32,040 nt of DNA. Origin: Streptomyces triticagri (lineage in GTDB: Bacteria; Actinomycetota; Actinomycetes; Streptomycetales; Streptomycetaceae). Positions 1 through 7,245 of this stretch are shown piece by piece. The notes beneath the pieces were generated by a model. That model worked only from the letters and a program-made list of their open reading frames with translations, was not told the origin of the DNA and made no database searches. The stretch covers positions 35,016 through 67,055 of the forward strand of contig NZ_QUAK01000112.1 in the NCBI RefSeq assembly GCF_003429565.1, read 5' to 3'. The position numbers and the translations under genes were made by a program. The stretch's first letter is position 1; each line of letters begins with the position of its first letter.

Positions 1-110
1 ACCTCGCGCAGGACCGAACCCTGTGCGGGGGGACCGATCGAACGAGGAATCCGAACACCGGGGAGGTGATCGCCTACGCTGCCAACGGACAGTGCGGCAG
101 CGGTTGTTGA
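1..110 (+). CDS. possible C-terminal end of an unrecognised gene
   Basis: The frame beginning at base 3 is open from the window edge to a TGA at 108-110. Most of its roughly 35 codons end in G or C, as expected for Streptomyces coding DNA. The predicted tail ends in NPNTGEVIAYAANGQCGSGC and contains three cysteines. The stop lies 15 bp before the acetyltransferase start, a spacing that would suit an upstream operon partner. I do not recognise the family, and the stretch is too short to exclude chance openness in GC-rich DNA. Confidence 0.35.
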   Translation, partial: LAQDRTLCGGTDRTRNPNTGEVIAYAANGQCGSGC

Positions 111-125
111 GGAGTGAGGACCGGG

Positions 126-722
126 ATGGGCGTGACGGTGCGCAGGGCGGGCGAGAGCGATCGGGAGGCCCTGGTGCGGCTTCTCGAGGAGACCTTTCAC
201 GACGACCCGGTCAGCAGCTGGGTCTTCCCGGACGAGGCGAGGCGCGCGGAGACGCACGGCCGCTTCATGGGCTGCTTCCTGGATGCGGCGCTCGGCGAGG
301 GCTGGGTGGACATGACGGAGGACGGCACGGCCGTCGCCCTGTGGCTGCAGGTGCCCGCCGGTGAGCCCGAGGGCGAGGACGACACCCCGGCCCTCATGCG
401 GGAGGCGTCGGACCCGGACAATGAACGGGCCGAGCTGGTCGGCCGGTTGACCGGCGCGATACACCCGTACCACCGGGAGCACGCCTATCTGCTCCTGGTC
501 GCGGTGGCGGACGGCGAGCAGGGCCGGGGGCTCGGCAGCGCGCTGCTCGGCGAGGTGCTCGACCGCTGCGACCGGGAGGGCCTCGCCGCCTATCTGGAGG
601 CGAGCAATGTGCGCAGCCGGGAGCTGTACGAGCGACTCGGCTTCCGGCTCAGGGACAGGCCGCTCCAGCTGCCCGACGGTCCACCGATGTTCCCGATGTG
701 GCGCGAACCCCAGGGCGTCTGA
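126..722 (+). CDS. GNAT family N-acetyltransferase
   Basis: This 198-residue protein has the single-domain layout of a GNAT acetyltransferase. The acetyl-CoA binding motif A is visible as LLLVAVADGEQGRGLGSALL, with the Q-x-x-G-x-G turn (QGRGLG). It is followed by the usual motif B region (YLEASNVRSRELYERLGFR), where the asparagine and the tyrosine of LYERLGF are family hallmarks. The acceptor substrate cannot be read from sequence; related proteins acetylate small amines, antibiotics or protein N-termini in the cytoplasm. I chose ATG 126 over the in-frame GTG 114 because GAGGA at 116-120 sits 5 bp upstream of ATG 126 and would lie inside the longer version. Confidence 0.93.
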   Translation: MGVTVRRAGESDREALVRLLEETFHDDPVSSWVFPDEARRAETHGRFMGCFLDAALGEGWVDMTEDGTAVALWLQVPAGEPEGEDDTPALMREASDPDNERAELVGRLTGAIHPYHREHAYLLLVAVADGEQGRGLGSALLGEVLDRCDREGLAAYLEASNVRSRELYERLGFRLRDRPLQLPDGPPMFPMWREPQGV

Positions 723-741
723 GGCGCGGTTCCCGCGGCTC

Positions 742-757
742 GCCCGGGCTCCCGGGC
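742..757. repeat. short palindrome downstream of the GNAT gene
   Basis: GCCCGGG and CCCGGGC arms flank a 2-nt centre about 20 bp after the acetyltransferase stop. It may contribute to a terminator, but the loop is too tight for a standard one and no T-run follows. The rest of the 723-804 gap shows nothing I can name. Confidence 0.3.
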
Positions 758-804
758 CGGCCGCGGCGCGTACCTCCGCGGGCACGGGCCGTGACGCACA
801 CCTG

Positions 805-831
805 GTCGACCTGCCGATTCCCGCCTAACCT
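805..831 (+). promoter_or_regulatory. candidate leaderless promoter of the Cys4 protein gene
   Basis: TAACCT at 826-831 fits the TANNNT -10 consensus and lies exactly 6 nt before ATG 838. A weak -35 candidate, GTCGAC, lies at 805-810 with a 15-bp spacer. No Shine-Dalgarno sequence precedes the ATG, which supports a transcript starting at or next to the initiation codon. Confidence 0.55.
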
Positions 832-837
832 GGGCAT

Positions 838-1116
838 ATGGGCAAAGACGCCGAAGACGCGGCCCACACCGAGTCTTCGCAGGGCGGCCTCGTCTGTCCG
901 GCCTGCAAGCGACCGGTGGAGACGGTCGTACGACGCCGTAAGGTTCTCGGGGCATTCGTCCCCGTCTGGGGTCCCGGCCCCTGCCACAACGAGCAGTGCC
1001 ACGCATATGTGGAGGGCGAGCCGGAACCCGTGAAGAAGATCGGACGCCATTCCAGAAAGCGGCCCGGCCGGGAGATCCGGCCCGACCGGGACGTCCGGCC
1101 CGACGGAAAAAGCTGA
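838..1116 (+). CDS. small four-cysteine (zinc-ribbon-like) protein
   Basis: This 92-residue protein has a CPAC motif near residue 20 and a second cysteine pair (CHNEQC) near residue 49. The spacing suits a zinc ribbon that binds one metal ion, so nucleic-acid or protein binding is conceivable. The C-terminal 25 residues are strongly basic and rich in Arg, Pro and Asp, and are probably disordered. I recognise no named family. ATG 838 is supported by a TANNNT box 6 nt upstream rather than by a ribosome-binding site. The gene stands alone between the acetyltransferase and the ECF42 module, whose promoter begins 17 bp after its stop. Confidence 0.8.
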   Translation: MGKDAEDAAHTESSQGGLVCPACKRPVETVVRRRKVLGAFVPVWGPGPCHNEQCHAYVEGEPEPVKKIGRHSRKRPGREIRPDRDVRPDGKS

Positions 1117-1133
1117 AATCCGGCCCCGCGGGA

Positions 1134-1160
1134 TGTCGAGGACGTGGGTCCGGCTCCGAC
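1134..1160 (+). promoter_or_regulatory. predicted ECF42-type promoter of the YCII gene
   Basis: TGTCGA at 1134-1139 and CGAC at 1157-1160 are separated by 17 bp, and the -10 part ends 55 bp before the YCII start. As I recall, ECF42 sigma factors recognise a TGTCGA -35 and a CGA(C/T)-type -10 in front of their DGPF partner genes. The arrangement therefore predicts direct control by the sigma factor encoded just downstream. No second copy is visible in front of the sigma gene itself. Confidence 0.7.
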
Positions 1161-1215
1161 GTACCCGTGAAAGCCGCCCGCGAGGGGCGGCGGCAGGGAC
1201 GAAGGAGTGGGACTC

Positions 1216-1674
1216 ATGAAGTATCTGGTGATGGTTCTCGGCAGCCAGGCGGACTACGAGGGGATGACCGGAAACCCTTCCCCGGGCAGCCCGGCGTGGA
1301 ACGAGCAGGAGATGGAGGCGATGTTCGCCCACATGTCCGCGATCAACGACGATCTCGCCGAATCGGGCGAGCTGGTCGACGCACAGGGCCTCGGTGAGCC
1401 GGGCAAGGCCCGATACGTCACCGCGGGCAGTGACGGGAAGCCCGTCGTGACGGACGGCCCCTACGGCGAGATCAAGGAACTCCTGGCCGGCTACTGGGTG
1501 CTCGAGTGCGAGAGCCTCGACCGCGTCACCGAGATCGCCGGCCGCGTCGCGCAGTGTCCGGTTCCGGAGGGCAGCACCGAGTACCCGGTCGTCATCCGGG
1601 AGATCCAGGGCGGAGTCGACGACCCGGCGGCCGTGGCCGACGCCGAAGACCGGCTGAAGAGCACGACCCGCTGA
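1216..1674 (+). CDS. YCII/DGPF-domain protein, partner of an ECF42 sigma factor
   Basis: This 152-residue protein has the YCII fold (ferredoxin-like, related to DGPF proteins). It opens with MKYLVMVLGS and carries the signature DGPYGEIKELLAGYWVLEC, where DGPF reads DGPY. The biochemical activity of the family is unsettled; a conserved His/Asp pair in relatives suggests a small enzyme or ligand sensor. ATG 1216 is preferred over GTG 1207 because GAAGGAG at 1201-1207 lies 8 bp upstream. The gene lies 102 bp upstream of an ECF42 sigma factor on the same strand, the standard genomic pairing for that sigma group. The two are separated by a strong hairpin. Confidence 0.93.
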   Translation: MKYLVMVLGSQADYEGMTGNPSPGSPAWNEQEMEAMFAHMSAINDDLAESGELVDAQGLGEPGKARYVTAGSDGKPVVTDGPYGEIKELLAGYWVLECESLDRVTEIAGRVAQCPVPEGSTEYPVVIREIQGGVDDPAAVADAEDRLKSTTR

Positions 1675-1712
1675 ACGGCCGCCGGGCCGAGGCCCGAGGC
1701 CGGCGCAGTCCC

Positions 1713-1743
1713 CGAGCACCCCGCACACGGCGCGGGGTGCTCG
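1713..1743 (+). terminator. strong hairpin between the YCII gene and its sigma factor (terminator or attenuator)
   Basis: CGAGCACCCCGC (1713-1724) and GCGGGGTGCTCG (1732-1743) form a perfect 12-bp stem with a 7-nt loop. No T-run follows, which is common in Streptomyces terminators. Because only 33 bp remain before the sigma start, it probably lets a fraction of transcription through and so sets the YCII:sigma ratio, or it protects the YCII mRNA 3' end. Confidence 0.7.
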
Positions 1744-1776
1744 ACGCGCGCCCGTGCGCACAGCACCATCGTCGGC

Positions 1777-3075
1777 ATGACGAACGCAGGCGCCGACCAC
1801 GGCACGACGCACCCGGCCGCCCGGGCCGACCTGCCCGCCGGTGGCGCCGGGCCGTCGCGGACCGAGGCGTTGCTCCGCGAGCATGCGCCCCAAGTGCTCG
1901 GCGCACTCGTACGCCGGTACGGGCACTTCGACCAGGCCGAGGACGCGGTGCAGGAAGCCCTGCTCGCCGCCGCCGGACAGTGGCCCGACCAGGGCGTGCC
2001 CGACAACCCCCGCGGCTGGTTGATCAAGGTGGCGTCCCGCCGTCTGGTGGACCAGCTCCGCGCCGAGCAGTCCCGCAGGCGGCGCGAGGAGACGGCCGCC
2101 GCCCTGTCCGTACGCGACCACGACGCCGCACCGGCGCCCGGCGAGAGCCGCGCGCCGTCCGAGGACGACACGCTCACCCTGCTGTTCCTGTGCTGCGACC
2201 CCTCGCTCACGCCCGCCGCGCAGGTCGCCCTCACCCTGCGGGCCGTCGGCGGGCTCACCACCGCCGAGATTGCCCGCGCGCACCTGGTGCCCGAGGCGAC
2301 CATGGCCCAGCGGGTCAGCCGCGCGAAACAGAAGCTCAAGGGCGTCCGCTTCCGGCAGCCGGGTCCCGGCGACCGCGACGCACGCCTCGACGCCGTACTC
2401 AAGGTGCTCTACCTGATCTTCAACGAGGGGCATACGGCCACATCGGGCAGCGATCTGCACCGGGCGGAGCTCGCCCGCGAGGCAATCCGGCTGACCCGTG
2501 CGGTGCGCCGGCTGCTGCCCGAAGAGGGCGCGGTGACCGGCCTGTTGGCGCTGATGCTGCTCACCGAGGCGCGCAGCCCGGCCCGTCTCGACGCCGACGG
2601 CACACTCGTCCCGCTCGACGAACAGGACCGCACCCGCTGGGACACCGGCGCCGTCGAGGAGGGCCTCGCGCTGGTCCCTGAGGCCCTGGCCCGCACCCCC
2701 GTCGGCCCGTACCAACTGCAGGCCGCCATCGCCGCGGTGCACGACGAGGCGCCGCGCGCCGAGGACACCGACTGGCCGCAGATCCTGGGGCTCTACGACG
2801 TACTGGTGCGGCAGCAGCCCGATCCGATGGCCCGGCTCGGCCGCTCCGTCGCCGTAGCCATGGTGCACGGCGCCGACGCGGGCCTTGCGGAGGTCGCGGC
2901 GCTCGACGGCGAACTCGGCGAACACCACCGGCTGTTCGCGGTGCGCGCCCACCTCCTGGAGCGGGCCGGCCGCGGCGCGGAGGCCGTGGCCGCCTACCGG
3001 ACGGCCGCCGAGAAGACGCTCAGCACTCCGGAGGCGGAGTATCTGCGGCGCAGGGCGAAACGCCTGGACGCCTGA
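1777..3075 (+). CDS. ECF42-group RNA polymerase sigma factor with C-terminal TPR-like extension
   Basis: This 432-residue protein is about twice the length of a classical ECF sigma factor. Sigma region 2 spans roughly residues 28-95, with the core-binding FDQAEDAVQEALLAA segment and GWLIKVASRRLVDQLR. Region 4 spans about 130-190, with the helix-turn-helix LTTAEIARAHLVPEATMAQR. The remaining half (about 195-432, DUF6596-like) contains the conserved YLIFNEGH and helical repeats that resemble TPRs. This group has no anti-sigma factor; the extension is thought to control activity. Its partner YCII gene lies upstream behind a matching promoter. ATG 1777 has no good ribosome-binding site, so translation may depend on the upstream message. 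Confidence 0.95.
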   Translation: MTNAGADHGTTHPAARADLPAGGAGPSRTEALLREHAPQVLGALVRRYGHFDQAEDAVQEALLAAAGQWPDQGVPDNPRGWLIKVASRRLVDQLRAEQSRRRREETAAALSVRDHDAAPAPGESRAPSEDDTLTLLFLCCDPSLTPAAQVALTLRAVGGLTTAEIARAHLVPEATMAQRVSRAKQKLKGVRFRQPGPGDRDARLDAVLKVLYLIFNEGHTATSGSDLHRAELAREAIRLTRAVRRLLPEEGAVTGLLALMLLTEARSPARLDADGTLVPLDEQDRTRWDTGAVEEGLALVPEALARTPVGPYQLQAAIAAVHDEAPRAEDTDWPQILGLYDVLVRQQPDPMARLGRSVAVAMVHGADAGLAEVAALDGELGEHHRLFAVRAHLLERAGRGAEAVAAYRTAAEKTLSTPEAEYLRRRAKRLDA

Positions 3076-3138
3076 GGCACGCCGCCGCACCTCCTGGGCC
3101 CCAGGGCCCGCACCCGCCCCTGACCAGCACCCTTGCCC

Positions 3139-3167
3139 GGTCAAAGGCCGTACGCGCGCGATAGATT
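3139..3167 (+). promoter_or_regulatory. candidate leaderless promoter of the proline-rich membrane protein
   Basis: TAGATT at 3162-3167 matches the TANNNT -10 box and precedes ATG 3175 by 7 nt. GGTCAA at 3139-3144 is a weak -35 with a 17-bp spacer. No ribosome-binding site is present, so the mRNA probably starts at the ATG. This also argues against a longer version of the gene starting at 3133. Confidence 0.5.
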
Positions 3168-3174
3168 GCGCGTC

Positions 3175-4050
3175 ATGTCGATACCGAACCCGTACGGGCA
3201 GAGCTCCGATCCCCATGCCGGCCCCAACCCGTACGCCCAGCAGCCTCCGCAGGCGTCCCAGGCCCCGGGTACGAACCCGTACCAGCAGGCTCCGGGAGCG
3301 GTATCGCCCCATCCCTACGCAGCGCAGCCCTCGCAGCCCGGCGGATACCCGCCGCCGCCCGGCGGTCCGGGCGCTCCGCCTCCCGGCACCCGCCGTTCCG
3401 CGCCTTCCTGGCTGTGGGCCCTCGGCGGTGTGGTCGTCGCCTCCGCCGTCTGGGGCGGGCTGCTGCTCACCGGCACGGTGGGATCCGGATCCGGCTCCGG
3501 CGACGCCGACTTCGCCGGGAACGCCTTCCAGAAGAACCTGTGCAGCACCGTCGAGCTCAAGGCGATCCAGAAGCGCTACGCCCTGAAGACGTCCGACGAC
3601 GGCGAGACCAGGTTCGCCTCCCGGCAGCCGGGTCTCGACCGCTCGCACTGCGGCCGTCCGGTCGAGGACCGCAAGCCGGGCGGCGGCTCGACGAGCACGT
3701 ACATCCACACCACCGCCGAATGGCACAAGAAGACCGATCCGAAGGGCGAGTTCGAGTCCCGGCAGCGGGGCTACGAGGACCAGTCGGAGGACACCTACGC
3801 GTACGAGACCGAGGAGGTCGGCGGGATCGGCGACGAGGCCTATCTGATCGCCGAGCGGCGCGGGGACGACAAGGACACGCTCGGCGGCATGACACTGGCC
3901 GTCCGCGAGGGGCACTTCACCTTCGAGATGCGCTGGAGCTGGTTCGCCGGCAGCAGCGAGAACCGCGCCGATCCGCCCTCCGAGGAGGCGGTCGAGAAGA
4001 TGCTCCGGGCCGATGTGAAGTCGGCCCTCGCGGCGATGAAGCAGGGCTGA
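3175..4050 (+). CDS. proline-rich single-pass membrane protein, function unknown
   Basis: This 291-residue protein has three visible parts. Residues 1 to about 72 are rich in Pro, Tyr, Gln and Gly, with repeated NPY/QQ motifs (a low-complexity cytoplasmic tail seen in many actinobacterial membrane proteins). One transmembrane helix follows at about 77-100 (WLWALGGVVVASAVWGGLLL). The rest is a charged extracytoplasmic domain with two cysteines (LCSTVEL and HCGRP), which could form a disulfide. I recognise no catalytic motif; distant resemblance to DUF3558-type lipoprotein domains is possible. The gene converges on the response regulator, with 36 bp between stops. Confidence 0.8.
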   Translation: MSIPNPYGQSSDPHAGPNPYAQQPPQASQAPGTNPYQQAPGAVSPHPYAAQPSQPGGYPPPPGGPGAPPPGTRRSAPSWLWALGGVVVASAVWGGLLLTGTVGSGSGSGDADFAGNAFQKNLCSTVELKAIQKRYALKTSDDGETRFASRQPGLDRSHCGRPVEDRKPGGGSTSTYIHTTAEWHKKTDPKGEFESRQRGYEDQSEDTYAYETEEVGGIGDEAYLIAERRGDDKDTLGGMTLAVREGHFTFEMRWSWFAGSSENRADPPSEEAVEKMLRADVKSALAAMKQG

Positions 4051-4086
4051 ACCCGGCGCGCGCATCGGGGACTTGGGCTCCCGCCG

Positions 4087-4776
4087 TCACCGCCCGGGTG
4101 CCACGAGGCCCGCCTCGTACGCGATGATCACCAGCTGGACCCGGTCGCGGGCGTCGAGTTTGGCGAGCAGCCGGGTCAGATACGTCTTGGCGGTGGCGAC
4201 GCTGATGTGCAGGCGTGCCGCGATCTCGGTGTTCGACAGGCCGCTGCCGACCAGGGTGAGGACCTCCCGTTCCCGGCTGGTGATCGCGTCGAGCGCGGCG
4301 GTGGCGGCGGAGTCCGGGGCGGACCCGCCGTCCGGCCGCCGCGCGAACTCGCGGATCAGCCGACGGGTCACCCCGGGCGCGAGCAGACCGTCCCCGCCGG
4401 CGACGACCCGCACCGCCGCGAGGATGTCGTCCAACGCCATGTCCTTGACCAGGAATCCGGCGGCGCCGACGCGCAGCGCCCCGTACACGTACGCGTCGTC
4501 GTCGAAGGTGGTCAGGACGATGACATGCGCCCCGGACGGCCCTTCGGTGATCCGGCGGGTGGCCTCGATGCCGTCCGTGCCGGGCATCCTGATGTCCATC
4601 ACCACGACGTCGGGGGTCAGGGTCTCGGCGAGCCGCGCGGCCTCGGCGCCGTCGGACGCCTCGCCCACCACCTCCAGATCGTCCGCGTCGGCCATCACCA
4701 TGCGCAGCGCGGTCCGCACCAGCGGCTGGTCGTCGGCGAGCACGATCCGCAGCGGCGCGGCGCTCCCGCCCGTCAC
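4087..4776 (-). CDS. NarL/FixJ-family response regulator
   Basis: This 229-residue protein has an N-terminal receiver domain with the acidic pair in VLADDQ, phospho-acceptor Asp61 in VVVMDIRMPG, the switch Thr in VIVLTTF and Lys in FLVKDM. A C-terminal LuxR-type HTH follows, with TSREREVLTLVGSGLSNTEI and the recognition helix ISVATAKTYLTRLLAKL. It should bind DNA as a phosphorylated dimer. The GTG start at 4776 overlaps the kinase stop (GTGA), and GGAGG lies a few bases upstream, so kinase and regulator are translationally coupled. The divergent ABC exporter is the obvious candidate target. Confidence 0.95.
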   Translation of the reverse strand: MTGGSAAPLRIVLADDQPLVRTALRMVMADADDLEVVGEASDGAEAARLAETLTPDVVVMDIRMPGTDGIEATRRITEGPSGAHVIVLTTFDDDAYVYGALRVGAAGFLVKDMALDDILAAVRVVAGGDGLLAPGVTRRLIREFARRPDGGSAPDSAATAALDAITSREREVLTLVGSGLSNTEIAARLHISVATAKTYLTRLLAKLDARDRVQLVIIAYEAGLVAPGR

Positions 4777-6107
4777 CGCACACCCTCCGGACGCCGCCGC
4801 CCCTCGGGACCGGCGAGCGCGCCCCCTTCGTGCGCCGGGGGCCCGTCCGCCCCGGGCGGCAGCGGCAGCACGGCCGACACCCGGAAGCCGCCGCCCGCCC
4901 GCCGGCCCGCGCTGAACTCGCCGTCGAGCAGGGCGACTCGCTCCCGCATCCCGACAATCCCGTAGCCGTGCACCGCGACACGGTGCGCGGGCCCCGAACC
5001 CAGCCCGCGTCCCGCGTCCACCACCTCGACGGCGAGCGAACCGGCACCGTACTCCACGGTCACCCGGCAGGAGGCGCAGTCCGCGTGCCGTACGACGTTC
5101 GTGACCGCCTCCTGCACGATCCGGTACGCGGCCCGGTCGACCTCCGGCGGCAGTGGACGCTCCGTGCCGTACTGCCGGATGTCGACCCGCACCCCGCAGG
5201 CCGTGGTCGTCTCCGCGAGCCGCGCCAGGTCGGCGAGGCCCACACCGTCCGCGGCGGGAGCCTCCGGGGGCAGGCCCCCGCCACCGTCGCCGTCCGGCTC
5301 CCGCGGCCGGTGCTCCGCGGTGCGCAGCGCGCCCAGCATCCGGCGCAGCCCGGACAGGGTCTCGCGGCCGGTCGTCTCGATGCTGCACAGGGCCTCGCGA
5401 GCATCGCCCGGCCGGCTGTCGATCACCCGCCGGGCCGCGCCCGCCTGCAGGGCGATCACCCCGATGCTGTGCGCCACCATGTCGTGCAACTCGCGGGCGA
5501 TACGCAGCCGTTCCTCCGCCACCGCCCGCTCGGCGGCCTCTGCGCGCACCTTCTCGGCGTGGTCGCGGGACTGCCGCACCGAGTTGCCGACCAGCCAGGC
5601 CGCGGCGGCGACGGTGGCGTAGAAGCCCCAGGAGGACCAGCTGCTGCCGAGCGTGCCGGAGTACTCGAGCGGAAGCCCGAGAGCGATGCGGGTGAGCGCG
5701 TACGCGGGTACGAGGCCGAGCGCCAGGACGCTCGCCGCGCCCCACACCGCGCGCCGGCAGTCGGCCACGATCGCGCCGAACGCCACCATCACCGCCAGGA
5801 CGTGCGGGACGGCGATCTCCGCCTCGTCGACGGCGATGGTCGCCGCGAAGGTCGCGGTGAGCAGCAGCGCGAAGGCGAGCAGCGGCATGCGGCGCAGGAG
5901 CCGGGTGGCGGCGACCACGGCGACCGCGGTGGCCACGGCGAGCAGCGCCCAGTCGTACGGGGCCGGGGTGCGCTCCGGGCTGTGCGGCATCAGCGGGATG
6001 CCGAGAAAGGCCCGTACCGACACCAGCGTGTACGCACACCACAGACAGGCCGTCCAGGCGCCCGGCGAGATGCGCCTGAACAGGGGTGGAGCCGGGGTCG
6101 TGGGCAT
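4773..6107 (-). CDS. NarL-type sensor histidine kinase (HisKA_3)
   Basis: This 444-residue kinase has about five hydrophobic N-terminal segments (residues 20-175) without a large extracellular loop, suggesting that it senses something in or at the membrane. The dimerisation/phosphoacceptor motif is RLRIARELHDMVAHSIGV with His208. The ATPase domain carries the N-box (NVVRHADC), the G1 box (VVDAGRGLG) and the G2-type GYGIVGMRERV. ATG 6107 follows a TANNNT box at 6-nt spacing, which fits a leaderless transcript. Together with the overlapping response regulator and the divergent ABC genes it forms a typical membrane-stress or drug-export two-component locus. The signal is unknown. Confidence 0.95.
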   Translation of the reverse strand: MPTTPAPPLFRRISPGAWTACLWCAYTLVSVRAFLGIPLMPHSPERTPAPYDWALLAVATAVAVVAATRLLRRMPLLAFALLLTATFAATIAVDEAEIAVPHVLAVMVAFGAIVADCRRAVWGAASVLALGLVPAYALTRIALGLPLEYSGTLGSSWSSWGFYATVAAAAWLVGNSVRQSRDHAEKVRAEAAERAVAEERLRIARELHDMVAHSIGVIALQAGAARRVIDSRPGDAREALCSIETTGRETLSGLRRMLGALRTAEHRPREPDGDGGGGLPPEAPAADGVGLADLARLAETTTACGVRVDIRQYGTERPLPPEVDRAAYRIVQEAVTNVVRHADCASCRVTVEYGAGSLAVEVVDAGRGLGSGPAHRVAVHGYGIVGMRERVALLDGEFSAGRRAGGGFRVSAVLPLPPGADGPPAHEGGALAGPEGRRRPEGVR

Positions 6108-6113
6108 GCACCG

Positions 6114-6119
6114 ATCGTA
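6114..6119 (-). promoter_or_regulatory. -10 box of a leaderless promoter for the histidine kinase
   Basis: On the minus strand TACGAT (6119-6114) is followed by 6 nt and then ATG 6107. No Shine-Dalgarno sequence lies upstream of this ATG. I see no convincing -35 hexamer at 16-19 bp. Confidence 0.5.
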
Positions 6120-6172
6120 GTCAGGGCCCCCGCGGCCGGGCATCGGTCCAGGGCTGTACAACCGGGGTCGAC

Positions 6173-6200
6173 ACCGGCGCCCGCAGGTGTCGGCGCCGGT
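6173..6200. promoter_or_regulatory. inverted repeat in the kinase/ABC divergent intergenic region
   Basis: ACCGGCGCC (6173-6181) and GGCGCCGGT (6192-6200) are perfect 9-bp arms around a 10-nt centre. It lies in the 133-bp region shared by the divergent kinase and ABC ATPase genes. The placement suits a binding site for the response regulator, but this is inferred from position only, and GC-rich inverted repeats arise easily in such DNA. Confidence 0.4.
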
Positions 6201-6240
6201 CCGATGCCGGCGGCGGGCATCCGGCGGCACGGTGTTCTGT

Positions 6241-7245
6241 GTGATCGAAGTCAGCGAACTCACCAAGAGGTACGGGCCGAAGACGGCCGTCGACGAGCTC
6301 TCGTTCACCGTGCGGCCGGGACGGGTGACCGGCTTCCTCGGGCCGAACGGTGCGGGCAAGACCACCACCCTGCGCATCCTGCTCGGTCTCGTACGGCCCA
6401 CCGCCGGAACGGCGACCGTCCTGGGGCGTCCGTTCCGGGACCGCCCGCGCGGCCTCCGGGACGTCGGCGCGCTCCTGGACGCGGGCGATGTGCACGGCGG
6501 GCGCACCGCGCGCGGGCATCTCCGGTTCCTGGCCCGCGGCAACGGTCTGCCGCGCGGCCGGGTCGAGGAGGTGCTCGACGAGGTGGGCCTGACCGATGCG
6601 GCGGGCCGGCGCATCGCCGGCTACTCGCTGAGGATGCGCCAACGCCTCGGTATCGCCGCGGCGTTGCTCGGCGACCCACCGGTCCTCGTCTTCGACGAGC
6701 CGCTGAACGGGCTCGACCCGGAGGGGGTGTGGTGGGTGCGCGGCCTGTTCCGCCGGCTCGCCGACGAGGGGCGCACGGTCTTCGTGTCCAGCCATCTGAT
6801 GTCCGAGATGGAGAACACCGCGGACGACCTGGTGGTGATCGGGCGGGGAGCGCTGGTCGCCGCCGAGCCGCTCGCCGCGTTCGCCGCGCGGGCCGCGGCG
6901 CCGGTCGTCACGGTGCGTACGCCGGAACCCGAGGCGCTGGGTGCGCTCCTGACGGCGGAAGGGGCCTCGGTGGAGCGGGGCGGCACGACGGGTCCGGAGC
7001 AGGAGGCCAACGAGCTGTCCGTCGCCGGGCTCTCCGTCACCGAGCTGTCCGTCTCCGGACTCTCCGAGGCACGGATCGCCGAAGTCGCCCTGCGGCACGG
7101 TCTGTTGATCCTCCAGCTCACCCCTCGGACGCCCTCGCTCGAAGCCGCCTTCCGGGAGCTCACCGCCGACCACGTCGAGCACCGGACGACGCCCCTCGCG
7201 CCGCCGCCCGCCGCCGATTCCCACCACCCCGGAGGCCCTGCATGA
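6241..7245 (+). CDS. ABC transporter ATP-binding protein (drug/peptide exporter type)
   Basis: This 334-residue ATPase has Walker A (GPNGAGKTTTLRILLG), Walker B (PVLVFDEPLNGLDP) and the switch His in VFVSSHLMSEME. The C-terminal extension is typical of DrrA/CcmA-like exporters. The signature segment reads YSLRMRQRLGIA where relatives usually have YSLGMRQRLGIA, so the conserved glycine is Arg131 (codon AGG, one transition away from GGG). A 10-residue duplication occurs near residues 258-277. GTG 6241 (VIEVSELTKRYG) is preferred over the earlier GTG 6187 because family members start here. It overlaps the permease gene by ATGA and most likely forms an exporter with it. Confidence 0.93.
   Translation: MIEVSELTKRYGPKTAVDELSFTVRPGRVTGFLGPNGAGKTTTLRILLGLVRPTAGTATVLGRPFRDRPRGLRDVGALLDAGDVHGGRTARGHLRFLARGNGLPRGRVEEVLDEVGLTDAAGRRIAGYSLRMRQRLGIAAALLGDPPVLVFDEPLNGLDPEGVWWVRGLFRRLADEGRTVFVSSHLMSEMENTADDLVVIGRGALVAAEPLAAFAARAAAPVVTVRTPEPEALGALLTAEGASVERGGTTGPEQEANELSVAGLSVTELSVSGLSEARIAEVALRHGLLILQLTPRTPSLEAAFRELTADHVEHRTTPLAPPPAADSHHPGGPA
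7012..7071 (+). repeat. 30-bp tandem duplication inside the ABC ATPase gene
   Basis: Two adjacent 30-bp units start at 7012 and 7042 and encode ELSVAGLSVT and ELSVSGLSEA. They lie in the C-terminal regulatory extension, not in the nucleotide-binding domain. The duplication keeps the frame and adds 10 residues. Confidence 0.6.

Noticed and set aside
649..4065. 1138-codon open frame on the minus strand
   Set aside because: It runs opposite four well-supported plus-strand genes and its translation is low-complexity Arg/Gly/Ala; it is a GC-rich shadow frame.
4051..4099. Terminator between the membrane protein and the response regulator
   Set aside because: Only 6-bp arms (ACCCGG/CCGGGT) with a loop of nearly 40 nt, partly inside the response regulator gene.
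6187..6240. Longer ABC ATPase starting at GTG 6187
   Set aside because: The extra 18 residues are Arg-rich, not conserved in the family, and run through the inverted repeat in the intergenic region.
4830..7241. Upstream extension of the ABC permease frame for 2.4 kb
   Set aside because: This part is antisense to the histidine kinase and out of frame with the ATPase; the ATGA overlap and GGAGG fix the permease start at 7242.
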